A DNA stretch of 64,000 nt, taken from positions 166,818 to 230,817 of the forward strand of contig MNCI01017662.1 of NCBI GenBank assembly GCA_015680685.1, in the 5' to 3' direction. The notes below the pieces were generated by a model, which worked only from the letters and a program-made list of their open reading frames with translations, ran no database searches and was not told where the DNA came from. Source of the DNA: Gnetum montanum. Lineage: Eukaryota; Streptophyta; Gnetopsida; Gnetales; Gnetaceae. Below, in pieces: positions 56,680 through 64,000 of this stretch (position 1 is the stretch's first letter; every line of letters starts with the position of its first letter). The translations under genes were made by a program, and so were the position numbers.

Positions 56680-59540
56680 ACACATTAAAGGCTAACCCTT
56701 GGTTATGTTGTGAACATAGATGGTACCAAGATTGAAACAGACACATGAAGGAGGACCCTCCCAACAAAAGGACAATTGACCCAGAGCTAGAAGGGAACAG
56801 TAGGAACAAGCCTAGGAGCAAACAATAGAAACTCATGAAACTCGACTTCTTTAGGAGGAGCTTGAAGTGGAATCTTTCCAATAAATTCCCAAAGAAGAAC
56901 AATATCAAAGAGGAGAGGAACCAGGGACTGTACCATGACTTGAGGTCACATTGACATAAGCTTGCCTTGATATAATCAAGCCTTGTGATGTCCAACACTT
57001 GGTTCTCCAAGAATTGAACTTTGAACCATTCTTAGAATATGCTCCACCAGAAGTCAAGACACAGTTGCAAAACTCTCCCATGTGGCCATTCATCACTACT
57101 AGTGGGGAGTGGTACATGGGAGAGACATATCTCTTCTAGGATAACAAAAAGGTAGGAGCCACTCTGAGAATCAAGGACATTCAAGTGTCCTACTTGGCAA
57201 AAGTTATTGCATAGGCTCTTGGTCCACCTAATTTTGGAATCCATTTGGCAGAGATCTCCATGCAAGCAAACACAGAGGCAAAAGGGAGTGGACCCAATAG
57301 TGTTATGGGGTTGATCACAAAGAGTTTGGTGCACTCACATTGATAGAACGCATATACTTCAAGATAGCGACTTATCAGCTTAATCCGATAGTGAGGCCTA
57401 GCAAGGTGCCTACTTTCTTCACTTGTGTATTTACTGCTTTAAGTGGGAAATTCCCTGTAAACCTTCCACAGATAATCTATCTGGAGATAGAAAAGTGCTT
57501 TAAGGAAAATGAACATGGAAGGAAAACCCTACCTTTTTCATGCTTTATCAGAAAACTGTATAAAATGTAAGGATAGTCCACTATGTAAATGACATAATCA
57601 GGTATACTCCCATTGCCTCTTGGTTTGAAATGATGAAAGACAAGACCCTTACTATATCCAAAGAAGAGGAGTAGCAACCACCATCTCCACCACCCACTTA
57701 GAAAATAATGCTAGAGGCTTGCATAGCCATTGAGCAGTTGTGTGAAATTTGAGAGTAGGTCCTACATGAGTAGGAGCAATAGCATGAACAAGTGGTGGGG
57801 ATCCATTTATGTACCATCCTGCAATGAGTCACCTCAATGAAGTAGCTTAAAAATTAGTTAGATAGAGGGAGGTGTGCTAATATTCTCAGCCCAAAGAATG
57901 CATCTACGCACAAGGTTGAATTCTAGTGCCTAAGAGGTAACGGTGTCTCTCTCACAATAATAGCAATTCCCAAAAATCTTTGGGAATGTCACTATCTTTT
58001 TGATGTGCTTGGAGGAGGGTAAGGGGACAACTATCTTGGTGATGTAGCACCAAGGGTAGGAGACAGTAGTGGAAGTGGTTGTTGATGGGATCACCGAAGT
58101 ACTAAATGCACCTACGCCATTTGTATTAGATGTTTCTACACTTAGAGATGTGTAGACATCTGTAGGAACTATTAGCAATTGATTGAGTGTAGCCCAACAT
58201 GAGGAGTTGCTGAATCGACTAGTGGGAATTGGGCAACCAATTCTAGATATCTTTAATTTTTTAGATAACATCATCGTAATCCAGTTAAAGTTGCTTAAAG
58301 TAAATGGAAGATGCACCATTTTGGAAGAGCAACTTGAAATGACTTAAGCACAAAACCAATGCTTGGCTGTAGAGGTTGCCAAATTAAGAGCCTGCCCTAC
58401 TGATCTTGTGCTTCTTAACTTTGCACTAATAAGAGATTAAGTTTTTCAATAGCTTCAAGATAAACTTAAATAGGTTGAGATGGGGATGGTGACAACCATC
58501 TTTGACCAGTCCATGGCTAAGGCCATGACATATTCAATTCAGAAGGACTTGGTGTAGATGCATCTAGAGAATGAGATGCTGACCATAGAGAATCATTGCC
58601 TACGTAATGTTGATGTGTAGAAACAACATATGCAAGAATTCATCCATCAATAGTAGGAGCAACTAGCTAGGGTAAACACTAAGCTTAGGTGATTGGCAGT
58701 AGAAAATAGAAATTTCTCTATAGAAAACGTTTGCACCTTATGCTAAAAATCTATGATTGAGATTGCCACATGGAAGAATGAGGCTCTCAAATTTGAGAGA
58801 GTTAAGAACCACTACAAAGATCAGGCTCATCTACAGAAAGAAGTTAATGAAAAACACATCTAGATGTTTAAGGTAAAAGTTAATGAGATCCTCCAGCAAC
58901 TTCAACAATGAAAAGAGATGTACAACCTATCATTAATGGGATAGATGCCTATGAAAAAGTGGAGATCCGCATGAAGGAGTTGCAGATTGAAGAAATGATA
59001 GAATATATGGAGCTTGCCAATCTTCGATATGAAAACATGGCAATGTTGACTATTGGATGGCTGTGGTTAGAGTTAGAGAATCTGGTGTCTAGCTTGTACT
59101 TGTTGTACGAGGTAGAGTTTATGCATCACAAGGAAACCAAGTAAAAGCTTGAGACTGCAAATGCTAAACTTGAAGTTCTCAGGGCAAGATTCATTGATCA
59201 AAGATCAACTACTGAGAACCTAACCAAAAGAATGAATGATTACTAGGAAATGCATAATGCAATCAGGGTGTTTAACATCGAATGGAAATAATTTGTTGCT
59301 TGGTTCGTTAATGTTAAGGCGCTATTTCCAAAAATGCCTTGTACTTGGGATGTTCCCATTTTGGCCCACATTAGTAAAGTTGCATGGATCATGCACAATC
59401 CTAGGAGTAAGGAGGTAAAGATGAAAGCATTGTTGGATGCTTTCTATCTTCCACTAGAAGTTGTAGCCACAGCAGGACAACCACAACAGCCTATACCACC
59501 ATGTGTGCCTAAAGTAGGAGATGCTCCTTCTAAACCTTAA
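56680..59540 (+). pseudogene. Second copy of Athila-type ORF3, plus strand
   Basis: It matches the ORF3 at 29580-32369 in order. N-terminal part: LQNSPMWPFITTSGEWYMGE (about 57065-57120) and GKFPVNLPQIIYLEIEK with LPFSCFIRKLY (57340-57570). Coiled-coil middle: LAVENRNFSIENVCTLC and IEIATWKNEALKFERVKNHY (58690-58830). C-terminal frame 58908-59540: QIEEMIEYMELANLRYENMA, FVAWFVNVKALFPKM and VAWIMHNPRSKEVKMKALLD. The frame shifts several times and many stops are TAG. Shared structure across two diverged copies indicates a real protein family of the element. It abuts a minus-strand leader at its 3' side, so it is rearranged. Confidence 0.75.
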
Positions 59541-60052
59541 GAGCCTCCATTTCCTGGGACCATTTAATCATCTTCACATCATCATCAGAACGGATTTTGT
59601 ATGTCAAATTTTATCTTGGTGTTCAATTTTTTAGTTTGGAACACCAAAAAGAATTTTGTAATGATTGTATATTCATTACAAAAGAGGTGAAGAGGGAGGT
59701 AACACTATGTTAGCTTCTAAATCACACCAATGCAGTTTTTCATCCTAGTGGAGGATAAAGGTAAAGTTTGATATATACTGATCGGGATAAACATATACCT
59801 CACAAGACTATTGGGGCACTGACGGGTCATCATGTATACTATGCCTCCAATTGTTCATTGTGTCAAACCTAGGTGGTGAAACACTCTCGTAAGAAGAAGG
59901 AGACATGATTAATTCTTCAATGTGTGATACTTTTCTCTTCTATTTTCTAATAATTTTAAAATAACCAACCCAAAGGGTTTTTTTCAATGATGGGAAGATT
60001 TCCTAAGTTCTATTTAGCACACAAACAACAAAATCCCCAGCAATGGCACCAA
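59541..60052 (-). mobile_element. Minus-strand leader with primer-binding site
   Basis: TCCCCAGCAATGGCACCA at 60034-60051 is the reverse complement of a TGGTGCCATTGCTGGGGA primer-binding site and touches the LTR that starts at 60053. The rest to about 59850 looks like the leader; the border with the plus-strand ORF3 block lies between 59560 and 59850. No gene seen. Confidence 0.65.
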
Positions 60053-60908
60053 TGATGGACGGTGAGATATCCCTACGCTCAACCATATGAATATAAGTGT
60101 CCACGCATGATCTAGTCGAATTTCAAGGACTAAGTGCTTATGCACCTTTACAGAATAAGGACAGGTTAGTTAATCATTGTCTTCCCAAGCTCACTTATAT
60201 AGCATAATTGTATGGTTAAGTAAACTTAAGGTATATGATTTTTATATATTTTTATGTTTTATGTCTTGGTGCTAAAAAGGGAGAAGTGAAATAATTAGGT
60301 AACTAATTTAATTTAACTAATCAACTATGCTCTAACTAGTCCTAACACTAGCATTTGTTCTCACTTTCCGTACACATCCTAAACTAGTGTAGCACTACTG
60401 GGATTACCAAACGCTAATCATTACTAGGTTACCAAGTGTTCCATGCATGCTCGAAGTGGTTGTACTAAGTGTGCTTACTTGGGAGAATTAACAAGGTGAG
60501 AGAGAAAACATTAATTAACTATAGAAAGCATTAAATAACTGTAAATAACATGAAGGGTAAGAGATAATATATTTTGAATGCTGCAAGGGTTATCATAAAG
60601 TTTGTCTTTATTTCTAGCCACAAGGTGTGCTCAGGTACACAATGCTTGAATAAAGATCCATTCACTTTATGACTTCTACTGTGGGTACTCAAAAATAATT
60701 CTAACTCTAAGAAGGGAAAAGTGCAAGATTTTGGGTAAGGGACTAAGAGACTAAATTAACCTATTACCAAACCAAGTGTTCGCACCTCTTATTTATAGGC
60801 GATGAGACAGGCTCCAACATCGGATGTCTAATATCGCTTGGCAAGCTCCGATATTGTGGACCCGATATCATGGATGCGATATTGCAGCCTCGATATCATG
60901 GTTCATCA
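60053..60908 (-). mobile_element. Athila-type LTR with internal sequence on both sides
   Basis: This 856-bp LTR has a primer-binding site on its left (60034-60051) and the polypurine-tract side, TACCCCCACAACTAAATG, on its right (60909 on). TATA box at 60789-60796 (reverse strand), with CGATATTGTGG, CGATATCATGG, GCGATATTGC and CGATATCATGG-type motifs at about 60815-60900. A single LTR joined to 5' and 3' internal ends at once means two elements share it, or a one-LTR circle was integrated. Confidence 0.87.
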
Positions 60909-62790
60909 TACCCCCACAACTAAATGAAAACTCATCCTTGAGTTCCTTACAAAATATTGGGAAGGTATGGGATTATTGACTGAATGACAACTGACAAGGA
61001 CATGGGTGATAGACTCAAAGTGCCCAGTGAATGGATCAACAAACATATTATATCATTAGTGTTCATAACCATTATGGTGAACACTGTACATAGATGACAT
61101 CCATACCCTCATCTGATAGCTTGGAGAGAAAGAGAGAGAAAGAAGAGAATGAGGTGTGTTACTGTCGATGTCAGAAATGTGCATTCCGTTGTTTATCCAT
61201 ATTCACGTGATGAAGTATGTTCCTTGCATAACTACTCTCGCTCTAGTCCATCCCAAGTTCTCTCTCCTATCCTAGTCCATTGTTCGTATGATTGCCATCT
61301 ATACACTCAACACAATCATGAATTAGCAAGGATAGATAAAGTACAATGTAGTTGATACCTTTCCCTGATATGAAGTACCTTGGCTAGGTTGTGGGTATGG
61401 TAGATGCTGGGTTAGAGGTTTTTAACTAATAACTACCCAAGGTGTAGGGGTGAGATAGGTAATAGAATGGAAAAATTTGTAATAGGGTCCCCATGACTAA
61501 GAGTGAACCTTTGGTAGCAATAGGGTAGAAAAACTGAAGGAACAAGGAAGATAAGAGAAATAACAATGGTCAAGCCAATAAAATGGATGTCATGGATGGG
61601 GATGAAACAAGAAATGGTTGATTGCAAAGAATGTTTAAGGGAAAGAACTTAACAATTGTAGCATAAAGGAATGTCAGTGGGTCCTTCCCAAAGCAAGCTC
61701 ATGCCTTTTATGCCTTGACAAACCTACAAACTAAAGAGTCTGTAGGCTCTAGGAATGATGTATGGAACAATGGTTAAGAACTTACCCATAAGAAGTTACC
61801 AAAGATGAACAATGCCTCAACCAAGATATAGACTGATCATAAAATAGGTAATGAGGTGGAATATGGGAAGAAATATGGAAGGAGAGGAGAAAATGGAATG
61901 GAATTCCAAGAGGAAAGTTGTGTAAAGTCCCTTGTGTATTATATGGTTATAGTGATTGAATAGAATTCATTCCAAATTAAAATTCAAACAAACTGCATTT
62001 AGTGGCCTCACATCAACACATTTGACCAACGTGTTCTCTTGAAGCAACAAGAATGCATTCATAAAGTCACCACCATTCCAAGGAGAGAAAGATAGAGAAG
62101 TAGGAAGTGAGAAAGGACCTTAGTTAGAGGGAATCTTCAAGCATGGGTAACATGTCTTTTTAGTGCCATAACCAGTGTTTGTAGCCCATATTTCATTATT
62201 ATGTCTAAGGGGTGTGCCTTGAATTCTCACCAGTTTTATTTTTGATGTGAGAACCATACCATGCAAAGAATTATTTAATTCATTCAACTTCTTGATGTTT
62301 GGTCAATGGCAGAATGGCAGAAAACCCATGAAAAACATCCATGTACCCAAGAGAATAGCTAGCACAAGTGCATCGAATCCCCTTGAAGTCACACCCTTTT
62401 CAACCATTGAGTTTGTCCTTGGTTTGAAGAATACCTAGCCACCAATTCATTAATAAGTTCATTTAGAAAAGGGACAGTATAATTCCAAAGCCAAGGAAGA
62501 CCACAGAGTTGAATGCATGAATGGATGATGTGGACTTATTGCCTATTTTATCAAAAGAACCATATCTTAGTATCAACACTAAAAGTCAAAGGTAAAAACC
62601 AAACACTAGCAATCAACACCATTATGGTACAATCCACCATCATGAGCACTTATTGTATGACGAATGAAAGTAAAACAAAAAAAGAATTAGTAAAAATATG
62701 AACGATGGTGTAAAACAAAAATAATTAAAAATTGAAAAGATGTATAAAATAAAAATGTGTAAAACAAAAATACAAAAAGAGCTTATGGCT
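60909..62790 (-). mobile_element. 3' non-coding region between integrase and LTR
   Basis: Non-coding as far as I can see. It carries segments shared with 2082-2738, 3541-3640 and 32931-34200 in the same relative order, which defines the family's 3' region of about 1.8 kb. The open frames here (61149-61355, 61433-61627, 62247-62701) have no recognisable motif. Confidence 0.65.
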
Positions 62791-64000
62791 TAGAATGGTT
62801 AGCATTCGTGGCCATCTCCCCCATGATTGAGTTGGAAGGAGAAGATCCAAAATAATGAGCAGTGTTGTCCAGTGTTGTCCACCAATAAAGGTAGTATTGG
62901 TACTAGCTATTCTAGGCTCATGGAAAGGTTTGGTTTGTTGAATGTTGACCAACATTTTCTTATTCAAGCTCTCAGGTTTGTAAATCATCATGGCCCTTGA
63001 AGGAAAATTTTCATGAATAATATAAGGTCCTTCCCACAACATTTGAAATTTAGTACATTGTGGCACATGTGTGGGATTCCAGTGGAGAACCTTATCTCCC
63101 AATTGATATTTAACTTTCCTAATCCTTAGGTCATAATGTTGTTTCTTAAAGGCCTTGTGCAGTTCATTAGATGACAGGGCAGCTAATTGATTTCCATCTA
63201 GCAAGTTAAGGTTCATCAACCATTCTTTCTGTGCTAGATTAAGGTCAAGGTTAAGATCACACACCATAGATAGTGTACAGAGCTCAGCTTGAATAGAAAG
63301 TGTTTGAAGTTTACCGTACACTAACTCATAGGGAGAATAAGTTATAAGAAGTTTCCATGTGGAGCAGTATGCCCAAAGAGCATCATTTAGTTTAGTGCTC
63401 TTGTCTCGCCTATATTTTCTAATAGTTTGTGTCAATATTTTTGTAATCTCCCTACTCGTGACTTTAGCTTAACCATTCGCTTGAGGCTGATATGGTGTAG
63501 TTGGCTTGTGTTCCACTCCTAAGTGTTACATCAACTTTCAAAAAGTTGCACCTATAAAGTGTGTACCATTGTCAGAAATAAGTGCACGAGGCACACCAAA
63601 CTTGTTAATGATTTGTTGCTAAACAAATCATGTAGTGGTAGATGATGTACAATTCGTAACAGTGGTTGCTTCTGCCCACTTTGTGAAATAGTCAACAGCA
63701 TCAACAATGTAGGCTTTTCCATTGGACATTGGTGTAATAGGCCCCATAAAATCAATTCCCCATATGTTGAATGGGTCTAAAGGTTGAATCCATTGTTGTG
63801 AATCCTCCATTCTAGCAGTCATTCCCCCATCACATTGGTGGCATTCATAAGATTGAATGAAATGATGAGCATCCAGGAACAATGTAGGCCAATAATATCC
63901 TACAAGAAAGATTTTAATGGCTATTTGTTTCCCAGCATAATGACCCCCACAAGGATCCTCATGAGCATCTTGGAGAACTTGTAATTGATCTACATCGAAC
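62791..64000 (-). pseudogene. Integrase of a minus-strand Athila element, running off the window
   Basis: From the window end downward: HFIQSYECHQCDGGMTARME (zinc-binding end), WGIDFMGPITPMSNGKAYIV, VDYFTKWAEATTV, FGVPRALISDNGTHFIG, then broken core, STKLNDALWAYCSTWKLL and YSPYELVYGK, and a C-terminal KVKYQLGDKVLHWNPTHVP and KFQMLWEGPYIIHENFPSRA. The frame 62725-63435 is a long intact C-terminal part. Catalytic D positions remain, but after QANG there is a stop and then AKVT, where the family has QAE, so the glutamate is K. The polyprotein N-terminal part lies beyond the window. Confidence 0.87.

Noticed and set aside
1-64000. CRISPR arrays, bacterial operons, ribosome binding sites or prophage
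   Set aside because: The content is plant nuclear repeat DNA; tandem arrays seen lack unique equal-length spacers and there is no prokaryotic gene organisation.

Overview
This window is plant nuclear DNA from a large, repeat-rich, AT-rich genome. The evidence is the dense layering of decayed Ty3/gypsy elements of the Athila and Tat types, a plant L1-type LINE, and two host-gene pseudogenes of plant type. A gymnosperm is a reasonable guess, but the sequence alone does not prove it. I find no intact host gene, tRNA, rRNA or bacterial feature. Nearly all recognisable coding sequence is broken by stops.

Layout. 1.4-4.2 kb: minus-strand Athila-type 3' end with a nested solo LTR and a 21-bp minisatellite. 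4.9-6.1 kb: intronless CCR4-type deadenylase pseudogene. 6.5-11.7 kb and 19.8-26.1 kb: two direct copies of a chimeric block, made of a plus-strand LTR joined to minus-strand Tat-like gag, protease and truncated RT; only the second copy keeps an RNase H lying upstream of RT. 12.0-15.4 kb: minus-strand LINE with a fourfold 99-bp internal amplification. 16.3-18.0 kb: three tandem-repeat arrays. 26.5-26.8 kb: fragment of a plastid Na+/H+ antiporter (NHD1-like) pseudogene. 28.6-32.4 kb: Athila LTR plus a 930-codon ORF3 in one frame with about 16 stops, mostly TAG. 32.6-35.1 kb: another minus-strand element end. 35.1-37.6 kb: plus-strand LTR, leader and gag start of a different family, with a hairpin-bearing ~180-bp repeat array.

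37.68-43.25 kb is the most striking structure: a palindrome with arms of about 2.5-3 kb and a spacer of about 10 bp. Each arm carries a GC-rich gene-like 5' region, one candidate first exon with a GT splice donor, and an AT-rich intron-like stretch running to the centre. A transcript from either end would read into the antisense copy and fold into a long hairpin.

45.5-56.6 kb: plus-strand Athila elements. The element at 47.5-54.9 kb has LTR, PBS, gag, PR, RT (FMDD), RNase H and INT, and a solo LTR of a second subfamily sits in its gag with a 5-bp target duplication. 56.7-59.5 kb: second, plus-strand copy of ORF3. 60.0-64.0 kb: minus-strand Athila LTR with internal sequence on both sides, then a 3' region and integrase running off the window.

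The LTRs suggest a shared regulatory design: most Athila LTRs carry a cluster of GATATC/CGATAT palindromes just upstream of the TATA box, while the element at 47.5 kb has a GTTGAC/GTCAAC palindrome there. Four single-N positions are each flanked by 43-48 bp duplicated sequence; these are probably unmerged contig overlaps.
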